A program made the translations under genes and the position numbers. A stretch of 64,000 nt of DNA. Source: Bacillota bacterium. Lineage in GTDB: Bacteria > Bacillota > Clostridia > Acetivibrionales > DTU013. Where the stretch lies: contig JAEZCO010000045.1 of assembly GCA_023433505.1 (NCBI GenBank), forward strand, positions 9,485 to 73,484, read 5' to 3'. Shown piece by piece: positions 37,266 to 46,113 of this stretch (the stretch's first letter is position 1; each line of letters begins with the position of its first letter). The notes below the pieces were generated by a model that saw only the letters and a program-made list of their open reading frames with translations, did not search any database and was not told where the DNA came from.

Positions 37266-37910
37266 ATGAAAATCAAATGGTTTGGCCAGTCCAGTTTCAT
37301 GATGACCTCTGAAAACGGAACGAAAATAGTCACGGACCCCTATGCAGATTTTTTAGGGTACAAATTGCCCGGCATTGAAGCCGATATCGTCTCTACAAGT
37401 CATGATCACAGGGACCATAATAATATAGGCGCTGTCAAAGGCCGCTTTGAGCATATCCGTGAACCGGGCCGGTTTTCAAATTGCGGAATCGAAATAAACG
37501 GTGTGGAAACCTTTCACGATAACGTCTCGGGAGCCAAAAAAGGGAAAAATATTGTATATACCTTTGCAATGGACCAAATCAAGGTTTGCCATTGCGGTGA
37601 CCTGGGACATGTTTTGAGTTCCGGTCAAATAAAGGACATCGGAAAGGTGGACATCTTGCTGCTCCCTGTCGGCGGCTCATTTACAATTAACGCATCCGAC
37701 GCTTTTCAGGTAATGAAACAGCTGAACCCGGCAATCGTTATACCGATGCACTACCGGACAAAGGCGCTGGGCCTGATGGGCCATGTGTTTGGCAAGGTTG
37801 ATGACTTTATTGCCATAGCGGGAATGAAAGCAACTAAGTACAAGGAACTGGAAGTAAACAAAGAAAATATAAATGAGTATGCCGGTATTGCTGTCCTTGA
37901 ATATAATTAA
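37266..37910 (+). CDS. Metallo-beta-lactamase-fold hydrolase (UlaG/YtkL-like)
   Basis: The 214-residue protein starts MKIKWFGQSSFMMTS and carries STSHDHRDHNNIG, the HxHxDH-type metal site. Later metal-site candidates are HCGDLGH and PMHYRTKALG. These place it in the MBL superfamily branch of UlaG-like/YtkL-like proteins (Lactamase_B_3), which are mostly uncharacterised hydrolases. It has no signal peptide. It follows the MFS gene with a ribosome site (AAGGAG) in the short gap, so the two probably form an operon. Confidence 0.85.
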   Translation: MKIKWFGQSSFMMTSENGTKIVTDPYADFLGYKLPGIEADIVSTSHDHRDHNNIGAVKGRFEHIREPGRFSNCGIEINGVETFHDNVSGAKKGKNIVYTFAMDQIKVCHCGDLGHVLSSGQIKDIGKVDILLLPVGGSFTINASDAFQVMKQLNPAIVIPMHYRTKALGLMGHVFGKVDDFIAIAGMKATKYKELEVNKENINEYAGIAVLEYN

Positions 37911-38049
37911 GCTGTTCAGCATGGTCGCTGACGGGGCGGAAAAATAATTATTTTACGATGTCACCATTTGACTTCATGGAATATTCTTGATATTATCTTT
38001 CATATTGTTTGAATATTATCAAAGATCAGTCCTATTCGGTGAGGTTACG

Positions 38050-39417
38050 ATGATCAGAGAATTATTTGGTGACAAGGCTTTTTACAAAAGCCTTGTTATG
38101 CTTGCCCTACCTATTGCTTTGCAGAACCTGGTGACGTCCTCCCTGAATCTGATGGACAACGTGATGATCGGCTGGCTTGGTGAGACTCAGTTGGCCGCTG
38201 TAGCGCTGGCCAACCAGATTTATTTTTTAATGGCCCTTGCGATTTTTGGCGTCAGCAGCGGCTCTGCGATTTTCACGGCCCAGTTCTGGGGAAAGAAGGA
38301 TGTCCTCAACATACGCAGGGTCCTGGGTTTAAATCTGCTATGCGGCGGCTCGGTTGCCGTCCTGTTTACAGCCGCTTCCTTTTCCGCACCGCGGTTTCTT
38401 CTCGGGATCTTTTCTTCCGACGCCGCAGTGGTTGAACTTGGCAGCTCGTTCCTGACCATTGTATGCTGGAGCTATCTCCCCACCGCCGTCAGCTTTTGTT
38501 TTGCATTTACTCTCAGAAGTACCGGAAACACAAGGCTTCCCATGACGGCAAGCATAATTGCCCTTGCCATCAATACGGTTTTGAATTATGTTTTGATTTT
38601 CGGCTTGTTTTCATTTCCAAAGCTTGGAGTACCGGGATCCGCCCTTGCAACTCTGATTGCCCGCATCACGGAAGTGACCATCATCCTTTCGTCCGTTTAC
38701 CTGAAGCGCATGGTACCGGCTGCTTCCATCCGTGAGCTTCTGGATATCAAGCTTGATTTTGCTCGCAGATTTTTCAAAACAACCCTTCCCGTAATCGCAA
38801 ACGAAATCCTCTGGTCTTCCGGTTTTACCCTTTATTCCGTGGCTTATGCCCATATGGGGACCGGAATGGTAGCCTCCATCAATATGTCATCAACGGTGGA
38901 AAGATTAGCAATGGTGCTATTTACAGGTATCGCCAGCGCATGTGCCATCATGGTGGGGAATAAAATCGGCGAGGGAGATAACTGTACCGCATACCTTTAT
39001 GCAAAACGGCTGACCGTCCTGGGTGTCGGGCTGGGAGCCTGCATGGGCCTTGCGGTAATCTTCCTGTCCGGTGAGATTTTATCAGCCTACCGGGTTTCTT
39101 ACGGAGTTTTCCATGACGCCCGGCTTGTGTTAATTATTTTTGGGTCCATCATGATTTTCAAAATATTCAATGTGATCAATGTTGTCGGCATTCTGCGCAG
39201 CGGCGGAGATACAAGATTCAGCCTGGTCCTGGATACCGCCGGCGTCTGGCTCATTGGCGTACCGCTGGCCTTTATCGGCGGCCTGGTTTGGTCGCTGCCC
39301 ATATACATCGTCTATGCGCTGGTAAATCTTGAGGAGCTTGTCAAATTCGCCTTTGGCCTGAGACGGTTTATATCGCGCAGATGGATCAACAATCTCGTAG
39401 AGCATGAATGCCACTGA
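38050..39417 (+). CDS. MATE family efflux transporter
   Basis: I chose the ATG at 38050 because GGTGAGG lies 5 bases upstream; it gives 455 residues. A reading from 37987 adds a hydrophobic leader that does not fit the family. The protein has about 12 helices in two homologous halves; each half contains MATE features such as MLALPIALQNLVTSSLNLMDNVMIG and, later, LPVIANEILWSSGFTLYSVAY. MATE proteins export cationic drugs or metabolites using Na+ or H+ gradients. It is a single gene with a strong downstream hairpin. Confidence 0.92.
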   Translation: MIRELFGDKAFYKSLVMLALPIALQNLVTSSLNLMDNVMIGWLGETQLAAVALANQIYFLMALAIFGVSSGSAIFTAQFWGKKDVLNIRRVLGLNLLCGGSVAVLFTAASFSAPRFLLGIFSSDAAVVELGSSFLTIVCWSYLPTAVSFCFAFTLRSTGNTRLPMTASIIALAINTVLNYVLIFGLFSFPKLGVPGSALATLIARITEVTIILSSVYLKRMVPAASIRELLDIKLDFARRFFKTTLPVIANEILWSSGFTLYSVAYAHMGTGMVASINMSSTVERLAMVLFTGIASACAIMVGNKIGEGDNCTAYLYAKRLTVLGVGLGACMGLAVIFLSGEILSAYRVSYGVFHDARLVLIIFGSIMIFKIFNVINVVGILRSGGDTRFSLVLDTAGVWLIGVPLAFIGGLVWSLPIYIVYALVNLEELVKFAFGLRRFISRRWINNLVEHECH

Positions 39418-39459
39418 GTTGCCCGTGCCGTCAAAGCCCGAATGCAGACCGGCTTACTG

Positions 39460-39475
39460 CCGGCCTTCAGGCCGG
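39460..39475. terminator. GC-rich hairpin between convergent genes
   Basis: CCGGCC-TTCA-GGCCGG lies between the MATE gene (plus) and the kinase gene (minus), which converge. A short T-rich stretch on the plus side (TTCTTTT, 39484-39490) follows. It may serve as a shared terminator. Confidence 0.5.
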
Positions 39476-39495
39476 ATTCCCTATTCTTTTGAAGC

Positions 39496-41232
39496 TTATG
39501 GCGCCTGTATTTTATCTGCCAGCTCATTTTCCTTATAAGCCTTGATTCTAACGGATACCGCCGTACCCTCCCCTATCCTGCCGGTGATTTTTATGCCGTA
39601 ATCGTCACCATAGTTGGCCTGTATCCGTTTAATCAGGTTCTTTATGCCATAGCCGCCATAGCTGGCCTTATAATTGAAGCTCATGATTTTTTCGATATCA
39701 TTTTCTTCCATCCCGCGGCCGTTGTCCATCACCTCAAACAGGATGTCGCCGCCCTGTCTGTAGGCTTTTATAAGGATCCTTGCGTCCTCCGCCTTACCAT
39801 TTAAGCCATGAAGTATGGAATTTTCAACAATGGGCTGAAGCAAATGCTTCAAGGTATAATAGGACAGGACTTCCTCTTCTGCGTCTATCTCCAGGATATA
39901 CTGGGCGGAATGGGCAAATACGTTTATTTTCACATATTCCTTGATCATATCCAGCTCCGCGGCAATGCTGATTATATTATTGCCTTTGTTCAAGGCAATC
40001 CGGTAATATTTTGTCATGGTGTCGATCATATCCACCGTCTTTATGTCTTTGTTCCAGAGCGCATTCCATTTGATCACCGACAGGGAATTATACAGCAGGT
40101 GCGGATTGATCCTGGACTGGAGCAGCTCAATTTCCAGGGAGCTGTTTTCGTGCTTGATGTTGATAAGTTCCTTATAATATTCATTCATCCGGCTGATAAC
40201 GTCTTTAAACTTTTGCTTGATGAATGCCACTTCGTCGTTTCCTGTAATCTGTATCTGTTTTTCATTCAACAGAAGATTTTCATCCTGCCTGATACCGTTG
40301 ATAAAATTTTCAAGACTTCCGGTGATCCTTTTGGCTGTGTGTCTGGAGGCGAAGATCAATACAAAAACATAAACCAGAAACCCCAATAGAAACAGCAGGA
40401 AGGTTTTGATATTTTTCTTGTATATCCCTCCTATGGATACTGCTGCCGTAATTGTATCCCCATTCATCAGGCTGCTGCTAAGCAGGATAAAATCGCGGGC
40501 TGTCACTGCTTCCGGGCCGTCTATTTCCATCCCCTGGTAGTTCTTAAAATAAAGGACATCGCCGTTGACGTTTTTGAAGAATACGATGCCGTTTTCCGGA
40601 CGGCCAAGCGTACTGAGCTTCTCTTCGATTGCAGCATAGGGAATATTGACCTCCAGTATCCCTACGGAAGTATTGTAATTGGCAATATTCCTGTAAAAGG
40701 TCAGATATTTTTCACTGTTTTTGATTGTGGGGTTGGGGTCCCAGATGATTTCCGTTCCGGGCGCTTTCATCGCCTTCTCGACAAGAGCGTTGCCCTTCAT
40801 TCTTCCGATGCTGTCAACAAATACTCCTTCATACAGGGTTTCATTATAGGTGTAGATTACATAGGGTCTTTTCCCATTAACACTGTAAGATTCTCCGATC
40901 ATGGCCTTGATAATATCCATAAATACCATCACTTGCTCCAGATCATCACTGAAATTCGTTCCGATGTTTTTAAGCAAATATTGATTCTGAACGATATTGC
41001 TGCTTTTATTTATCTGCATGTTGAGGGTTTCGTTGATGGCTTGCACACACTCGTTAAGTTTCAAGCTCATATTGGAAGTATAATCGCTGGTAATTGTACG
41101 GTTGGTATAATACAGGACATACAGCGCCACCAGTATGAACGGTATCGCAGTAAATACCATCAGATTTCTGTAAATCCTGCTTCTGAGCGTAGCTGCAGGA
41201 AAAAGCCACCGGATGAATTTTTTTAACCCCAT
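39496..41232 (-). CDS. YesM-type sensor histidine kinase (orphan)
   Basis: The ATG at 41232 (MGLKKFIRW) has GAGG 9 bases upstream; this gives 578 residues. Longer in-frame readings run into a regulator remnant. Helix 1 is near residues 23-45 (FTAIPFILVALYVLYY), an extracellular domain of about 240 residues follows, and helix 2 reads LLFLLGFLVYVFVLIFA. The phosphorylation motif is QSRINPHLLYNSLS, and the ATP-binding part has IVENSILHG and DNGRGME. A regulator would normally be adjacent, but only a fragment remains upstream, so this kinase probably signals to a regulator encoded elsewhere. Confidence 0.9.
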   Translation of the reverse strand: MGLKKFIRWLFPAATLRSRIYRNLMVFTAIPFILVALYVLYYTNRTITSDYTSNMSLKLNECVQAINETLNMQINKSSNIVQNQYLLKNIGTNFSDDLEQVMVFMDIIKAMIGESYSVNGKRPYVIYTYNETLYEGVFVDSIGRMKGNALVEKAMKAPGTEIIWDPNPTIKNSEKYLTFYRNIANYNTSVGILEVNIPYAAIEEKLSTLGRPENGIVFFKNVNGDVLYFKNYQGMEIDGPEAVTARDFILLSSSLMNGDTITAAVSIGGIYKKNIKTFLLFLLGFLVYVFVLIFASRHTAKRITGSLENFINGIRQDENLLLNEKQIQITGNDEVAFIKQKFKDVISRMNEYYKELINIKHENSSLEIELLQSRINPHLLYNSLSVIKWNALWNKDIKTVDMIDTMTKYYRIALNKGNNIISIAAELDMIKEYVKINVFAHSAQYILEIDAEEEVLSYYTLKHLLQPIVENSILHGLNGKAEDARILIKAYRQGGDILFEVMDNGRGMEENDIEKIMSFNYKASYGGYGIKNLIKRIQANYGDDYGIKITGRIGEGTAVSVRIKAYKENELADKIQAP

Positions 41233-41243
41233 CGCTATATACC

Positions 41244-41345
41244 TCATGAGATGTAACCGTCCCGGTATTGTTCGGGAGACATCCCGGTATCTTCCATGAA
41301 AGCCGATGCAAAGCGCCGGAAAATGAAATTGGCGTAGCTGGTGCA
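41244..41345 (-). pseudogene. C-terminal remnant of an AraC/YesN-type regulator
   Basis: The minus-strand frame that ends at 41244 reads YANFIFRRFASAFMEDTGMSP then EQYRDGYIS and stop. This is the last helix-turn-helix of an AraC-type domain, which usually reads nYFsrvFkk.tGmSPkeYR. Only about 30 residues of this kind remain, and the sequence in front is unrelated. A YesN-like partner of the adjacent kinase seems to have been deleted, leaving its tail. Confidence 0.6.
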
Positions 41346-41484
41346 CGCACTGTATTTATGGATGGAAAACATAAACAGCCCCCCGGTATCCAAAATAAAA
41401 AGCAGCGGAATATTTAAGGGAAAGATATCCACCGCTCTTTGATAGTATATTATTCAGCTGCCACCGGTCAAGCTTATTCTATTT

Positions 41485-42042
41485 TTAAAACAAGTGGTCA
41501 AAAAGTATCTTTACTCCAATGCCGATAAGAATGACCGCTCCCAACCGGTCCAGATATCTTCTGAGACGGCCGTAGTTTCTTATCCAGCAGCCCAGCAGGA
41601 CGCCTATAAAGCATAAGACAAAGGTGATAACGCCTACATAAATCGACGGAATAAAAAAGCCGTAGCCCAGGGTGGAAATACTGATTCCTGCGGCAAAGGC
41701 GTCTATGCTTGTTGCCACAGACAGCGTAAGCATAAGCTTGAAGCTTGTCAGGTCAAGGGGTTCGGACTTTTCGTCCATAGACTCCTTCCACATTTTTATA
41801 CCGATGACTGCAAGAAGAATAAAGGCGATCCAATGGTCAACAGGCTCGATCAGATCTTTAAAGGAAAAACCCGTAACCCACCCCAGCGACAACATCCCCC
41901 ATTGAAAGAAGCCAAAAAGGAAAGCAACTTTAAACGCGTTCATATATCGTCTTTTCAGTATGCAAAGTCCGCAGGATACCGATACTGCAAAGGCATCCAT
42001 TGCAAGACCCAATCCGATTAAAACTATTACGCCGATGCTCAT
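41485..42042 (-). CDS. mntP: Manganese efflux pump MntP
   Basis: This 185-residue protein has six hydrophobic helices in two threefold repeats. It carries the MntP-type motifs GLAMDAFAVSVSCG near residue 12 and ATSIDAFAAGISIS near residue 110, with the paired Asp residues expected to bind Mn(II). It exports excess manganese across the inner membrane. The length matches the family. I see no yybP-ykoY manganese riboswitch in the 5' region. It is transcribed alone and divergent from a small secreted-protein gene. Confidence 0.92.
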   Translation of the reverse strand: MSIGVIVLIGLGLAMDAFAVSVSCGLCILKRRYMNAFKVAFLFGFFQWGMLSLGWVTGFSFKDLIEPVDHWIAFILLAVIGIKMWKESMDEKSEPLDLTSFKLMLTLSVATSIDAFAAGISISTLGYGFFIPSIYVGVITFVLCFIGVLLGCWIRNYGRLRRYLDRLGAVILIGIGVKILFDHLF

Positions 42043-42189
42043 AAGTCTATCTCCAATTCATTTTCTATTCTTATGCATTTGCTGTGTTTTTTATCCTTAT
42101 TCCAATAGAAAGGTAATTTCCACCAGCTATTGAAATATGTCCAGGCCCCGTGCTATAATACCTCTTACCATTATAGAAGGAGTGATGAT

Positions 42190-42429
42190 ATGAAGCAAAT
42201 AAAATTTTTATTTATGATCATAATCTTTGCTGCCATGCTTTCCTTCGGAAATCCGGCCGTCGCCAAAACAACGGCAGATGTGGGACTTCCGCCGGCAATC
42301 GTACTGGTGCAGGATGAAAATAACAAAATGCTTGTAAACCATAACTTTAAGAATGATATGCAGATATTTGTACCAGGCGGCAAGCACAATGATCCCGGCT
42401 TCTATGTAAATATTCCGGGCAATAAGTAA
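42190..42429 (+). CDS. Small secreted protein of unknown function
   Basis: I do not recognise this 79-residue protein. The ATG at 42190 has AGAAGGAG well placed upstream; an earlier in-frame start at 42130 lacks that. Residues 1-25 look like a signal peptide (FLFMIIIFAAMLSFG, then AVAKT). The mature part is about 54 residues, polar, without Cys, ending VNIPGNK. It is divergent from mntP, and a good terminator lies 117 bases downstream. Confidence 0.6.
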   Translation: MKQIKFLFMIIIFAAMLSFGNPAVAKTTADVGLPPAIVLVQDENNKMLVNHNFKNDMQIFVPGGKHNDPGFYVNIPGNK

Positions 42430-42500
42430 TCCGGGCAAATAAAGCCTCGGGGGCATCGAACCCCCTTGCCTTTTGGTGATTCGGCTATGGCCGGATACCG

Positions 42501-42538
42501 CAAAGAAAAAACTGCCGGCAAAATATGCTTCTGGCAGT
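42501..42538 (-). terminator. Terminator after the UroD-family gene
   Basis: On the minus strand ACTGCCAG, loop, CCGGCAGT is followed by TTTTTTCTTTG. It ends transcripts from the UroD-family gene. A second hairpin (42546-42567) precedes it. Confidence 0.75.
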
Positions 42539-42545
42539 CTCATTG

Positions 42546-42574
42546 AGTCAGAGGACAGCCTCTGACTTATTTTT
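42546..42574 (+). terminator. Terminator facing the small secreted-protein gene
   Basis: The perfect 9-bp stem AGTCAGAGG / CCTCTGACT with a 4-nt loop is followed by TATTTTTTT on the plus strand. It probably ends transcripts of the upstream small gene, and may act in both directions. Confidence 0.75.
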
Positions 42575-42575
42575 T

Positions 42576-43586
42576 TCAGTATTTATTCCATTCGTCAAAT
42601 ACCGTTTCAATACTTTCCTTCGGGTCCTTGACTCCCCATTCGCATTGGGCGATGACGCCAGTCCGTTTGCCTCTAAGCAAAGCTTTAGCTGCGCGGCCTA
42701 CCGCTTTGCGCACATCAGCGGCAGTTCCAAAGGGAAGGATATTCTGCCTGTCGATTTCGCCCCAGAAGGTTATTCTGCCCGCATACTGCTCACCCAGCCT
42801 TTCCATGTCCATGCAGAATAATTGAGAGTTTACGGCATCCACCCCTATTTCAATAAGGTCGGGATAAATTGCTTCAATGTTTCCGTCGGAATGGAAAAAG
42901 ACAAATTTGTCTTTGCTGTGAAGAAGGTCACAATACTCCTTGTATAAGGGCTTAAAGAATTCCCTCCACAATTTCGGCGATATGAGGAGAGTTTTCTGGG
43001 TACCCCAGTCATCCATGAACGAAACCCCGTCGACATCGGTCTCCGACCACATTTTCATCTCCCGCAGAAAAAATTCATGGAGCATGTCTCTGAGTTTATA
43101 AACCTCTTTCTCCCCATAAGCCAGGTCCATATAGAGATTTTCAGTGCCGCGCAAAAACTGCATCCGCTCAAAAGGCCGGGTTTCAGTTCCTGCCAGGATA
43201 AACTTCTCCGATTCGGCGCAGCTTTTGTTGACTTGTGACAGGTCCGCCCCGTCAAGCAGCTCCCAGGGCAGTGCATAGGTATCCAGTGCCGACCAGTCTG
43301 CCAGCGGATATTCCTTTACCTCGCCTACAACTCCCGGCTCGCCTACATGCCAGACAGAACCCCAGGCATCCATGGATATCCCTACCTCAGCAGGGTCTCC
43401 CTTGCAGCGTTTACCTTTGCCATAGCTGCAAACCGGTCCTCCGATGTCTCCGGGAAATTTACCGGTAACCTCGTCATATTCCTGCCTCCTGTATGTCAGA
43501 ACACCCGGCAGGGCCCAGAGCGTCCTTGGCAGCCTGTCAACCTCCTCCTGCCTCAACACCTTTATTACTCTTTCCCTTGAATTCAC
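42576..43586 (-). CDS. Uroporphyrinogen-decarboxylase-family protein (likely methyltransferase-type)
   Basis: The 336-residue protein has the UroD/MtaA/CmuA-type fold: MNSRERVIKVLRQEEVDRLP at the start, then FMDDWGTQKTLLISPKLWREF near residue 190 and FHSDGNIEAIYPDLIEIGVDA near 235. True HemE has a diagnostic N-terminal RQAGRY motif, which is absent here. The WGTQ and HSDG motifs fit members that handle corrinoid-linked methyl transfer or unknown substrates. It is monocistronic, next to an AraC regulator and polysaccharide enzymes, so a role with a sugar-derived aromatic or methyl group is possible but unproven. Confidence 0.8.
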   Translation of the reverse strand: MNSRERVIKVLRQEEVDRLPRTLWALPGVLTYRRQEYDEVTGKFPGDIGGPVCSYGKGKRCKGDPAEVGISMDAWGSVWHVGEPGVVGEVKEYPLADWSALDTYALPWELLDGADLSQVNKSCAESEKFILAGTETRPFERMQFLRGTENLYMDLAYGEKEVYKLRDMLHEFFLREMKMWSETDVDGVSFMDDWGTQKTLLISPKLWREFFKPLYKEYCDLLHSKDKFVFFHSDGNIEAIYPDLIEIGVDAVNSQLFCMDMERLGEQYAGRITFWGEIDRQNILPFGTAADVRKAVGRAAKALLRGKRTGVIAQCEWGVKDPKESIETVFDEWNKY

Positions 43587-43784
43587 TTCAATCCCCCTTT
43601 TTGCAGCAATAAATATATTTTACCGGTCCAGCTTACCCACCGTAAAGGTTCCCGGACTGACAAATCCATGGAAAAGTCATTGGAACACCCTAGCGGTGAA
43701 GCTGAGCTACTGACTAAAATTATATCAATTACCCTTATGGGAGAGTTTCAAAAACCTATCATGATTTTTCCGTATTATCGCATC

Positions 43785-44723
43785 TTATTCCGAAAGAGCG
43801 ATATTGCCCTTCCTGCAACTGCCCGGAGTCATGCCGAAAAGCTTCTTAAAGGCTGTGCAGAAATAATGGTCGTTATTATACCCCACCTCCCGCGCAATTT
43901 GCGCAATACTCTTATCCGAGCACAAAAGCAGTTTTTGCGCTTTGTATAGGCGGACCCTGTTAAGATGGTGATTGACCGTATCTCCCGCATATTCCTTGAA
44001 AAGTCTGGCCAAATGGCTATAGCTCAAATGTACGGAATAGGAAATGTCATTGACGTCGATTTCCTGCGAATAATTTTCTTCCATGAATTTAATGGCATTT
44101 TTGACAATCTGATTTTCCAGAAAGCGGTAATTTATTGCCGACGAGCAGGTTGGAGCGGCAGTAGAATAACACTCTGCAATATTGCTGAGCAATTGGCAGA
44201 ATTCCAATTGCATCTGCAGCACTCCGGCTCCCGACCCGGCCATTCTCAGCAGTCCAAGCATACTGCCGGAAATAGCCGCAGTGTCGGCTACAGGCCGCGA
44301 ATGCGCCTTTGCCAGGACATCACTGATTCTTGACAATTCATAACTGACATTGTCAAGCTTTTCCTCCTGTTTATTGTTTGATATAAATTCCCAGCGCAGT
44401 GCAAAGCCCACGTGCCCGCTCCCCGGGTCCTGCCGGTGGGAATGATAAGTCCCGGGAGGCATCAGGTAGAAACTCCCCGCTTCGATTTTCTGCTCTGAAT
44501 GATTGATGGTGGTATAAATAGAATGCTCGATCACGTAATGAAACTCAAAAAAGGAATGCTTATGCTCCATTACCCTCCAGTCAGGTCCATTGTCCATAAA
44601 ATGGACGCCCAATACCCGTATGGCTATCCCATTGATGCTTATATGCTTGTATGCTATTGCCTGAAGCCTGTCAAAGCACTGTATGCACTCCTGTGTATTC
44701 AATTGTTTTATTGAATCGCTCAT
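43785..44723 (-). CDS. AraC-family transcriptional regulator
   Basis: This 312-residue regulator has an N-terminal cupin-like sensing domain (FFEFHYVIEHSIYTTINHSE...GSFYLMPPGTYHSHRQDPG). The C-terminal AraC-type domain begins near 210 (QEIDVNDISYSVHLSYSHLARLFKE) and ends NNDHYFCTAFKKLFGMTPGSC. It lies 18 bp downstream of the CE15 esterase gene on the same strand, so the two are likely co-transcribed and the regulator may control that gene. The inducer is unknown. Confidence 0.9.
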   Translation of the reverse strand: MSDSIKQLNTQECIQCFDRLQAIAYKHISINGIAIRVLGVHFMDNGPDWRVMEHKHSFFEFHYVIEHSIYTTINHSEQKIEAGSFYLMPPGTYHSHRQDPGSGHVGFALRWEFISNNKQEEKLDNVSYELSRISDVLAKAHSRPVADTAAISGSMLGLLRMAGSGAGVLQMQLEFCQLLSNIAECYSTAAPTCSSAINYRFLENQIVKNAIKFMEENYSQEIDVNDISYSVHLSYSHLARLFKEYAGDTVNHHLNRVRLYKAQKLLLCSDKSIAQIAREVGYNNDHYFCTAFKKLFGMTPGSCRKGNIALSE

Positions 44724-44741
44724 TGGCTTGTCTCCGGGTCC

Positions 44742-45836
44742 TTAAGTGCAGCTATGCACCTTCATATATTTTATAAATTGCTGCCAATCATACCGGCTCA
44801 GATAATGTGTACCGGCTCTCAAATGATAACCGATTTCACCTTCGTGCAATATCGTGCCTGGCTCCGGATAGCCGTCCGAAGTGACAAAGCCATCCAGTCC
44901 AAGCAGCTCATAAGCCGGGCTTGCAGCTGCACAGCCCAGGAATTCGGCGATGGGATCGGCCCATTCATCTTCCGCCGCGCTGCTTACATATACCCGCCTT
45001 GGAGCAATGGCCGCAAGCACGAAATGCTGGTCAAAGGGCATTTTATCCTCATTGTCCCTGTACTTTTTATAATTATCACAGAACCAGCAGCTAAAATTAT
45101 CGGTTATCGCTTTTACCCTCTCACCTTTTTTGCCCCTTGTCAGGGCGGCGCCGGAACACCCTGAATTGTTGGAAATTCCAAAAGCAAACCGCGCATCCTG
45201 TGCAGCGCACCATAAGGCTGTTTTTCCAAGCCTTGAGTGGCCTATGACAGCGATTCGCCTCTTATGGATTTCATCAAGGGTTTGCACATAATCCATCACT
45301 CTTGAGGCCGCCCATGCCCACATGGAGATTTTTCCCCATTCGTCGGGTTTGCGGCAGCCATTATGATACATACCTGCCAGGCCCCCAAGAAATCCATCTT
45401 CTTTATCCGGTACTATATCCTCATAATAGAAAGTAACGCAGGCGAATCCGGCATCCAGTATCTCTTCCGCAGGATAATACATATCCGGGACATCTGGCCG
45501 GAAGCTTATATGTATAAATAAAGGGACAGAACTTGTATTCTTAGGGATAATGGTGTTAACAGGAAAAGAGAACTCCCCCCTGGGCGTATTAAAAATAATC
45601 CGGACAACGGAATGTACGGCTTTACCTGCAAATGCATCCTCATCCCTTTGCAGAAGCTTTGAAGCAACTTTTCCCGGAGGCGGCGGAGAAAAGCCATAAA
45701 TTTCCCGTCCGAGCAGCTCAAGGATCTCCTGTCTCCGTTGATTCCAGAATAGCTTTGAATCAATCTTCCCATCAGGCAACTCAAGCACATCAGGGAGTGA
45801 CAGACCGCTTAGCGCATCAAGGTATAATTTGCCCAT
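44742..45836 (-). CDS. CE15-family glucuronoyl esterase
   Basis: The 364-residue protein is a glucuronoyl-esterase-like alpha/beta-hydrolase. The nucleophile Ser is in GHSRLGKTALW. The acidic/substrate-binding stretch is NNSGCSGAALTRGKKGE. The catalytic His is in MPFDQHFVLAAIAPR. These match CE15, which cleaves ester bonds between 4-O-methyl-glucuronate in xylan and lignin. No signal peptide is visible, so it may act on imported or cell-associated esters rather than on cell walls directly. A folded leader and a promoter lie upstream, and the AraC gene follows. Confidence 0.87.
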   Translation of the reverse strand: MGKLYLDALSGLSLPDVLELPDGKIDSKLFWNQRRQEILELLGREIYGFSPPPPGKVASKLLQRDEDAFAGKAVHSVVRIIFNTPRGEFSFPVNTIIPKNTSSVPLFIHISFRPDVPDMYYPAEEILDAGFACVTFYYEDIVPDKEDGFLGGLAGMYHNGCRKPDEWGKISMWAWAASRVMDYVQTLDEIHKRRIAVIGHSRLGKTALWCAAQDARFAFGISNNSGCSGAALTRGKKGERVKAITDNFSCWFCDNYKKYRDNEDKMPFDQHFVLAAIAPRRVYVSSAAEDEWADPIAEFLGCAAASPAYELLGLDGFVTSDGYPEPGTILHEGEIGYHLRAGTHYLSRYDWQQFIKYMKVHSCT

Positions 45837-45866
45837 AAGGAAACTTCCTTTTTAAAAATTCAAGCC

Positions 45867-45927
45867 GGATAACCCTAGCAGCCTTGCCTTCGCTGACCTT
45901 CATCCTTGTGGGACCCACAGGTTATCC
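45867..45927 (-). ncRNA. Structured leader RNA before the CE15 gene (candidate cis element)
   Basis: The minus-strand transcript can pair GGATAACC (5') with GGTTATCC (3') around an internal hairpin TGTGG/CCACA and other short pairings. It sits between the promoter and the start codon, 31 bases before the gene. I do not recognise a known riboswitch class, and no terminator follows. It could be a translational control element or a fortuitous fold. Confidence 0.35.
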
Positions 45928-45940
45928 TCCCCTTTTCCTT

Positions 45941-45969
45941 AGTATACTTCAATGTTTTTGCGTATACAA
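45941..45969 (-). promoter_or_regulatory. Promoter of the CE15-AraC operon
   Basis: The minus strand reads TTGTAT, 17 bases, TATACT. It drives a leader of about 100 bases before the CE15 gene. On the plus strand, a TATAAT for the divergent GH29 gene lies at 46083-46088. Confidence 0.55.
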
Positions 45970-46113
45970 TACAAAAACTTTTTTACTTCAATTTATCACT
46001 TTGTTAAGGGAATCAAATTTATTAATTTAAAAAATACATGTTTCTTTCTTTTTTCACATGTACTTTGACTTTATCGTAAGACTATAATAGTTGCATAAGG
46101 AGTGTGCGTATTT

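Noticed and set aside
42043..42189. yybP-ykoY manganese riboswitch before mntP
   Set aside because: Its conserved core is not visible in the 5' region on the mntP strand.
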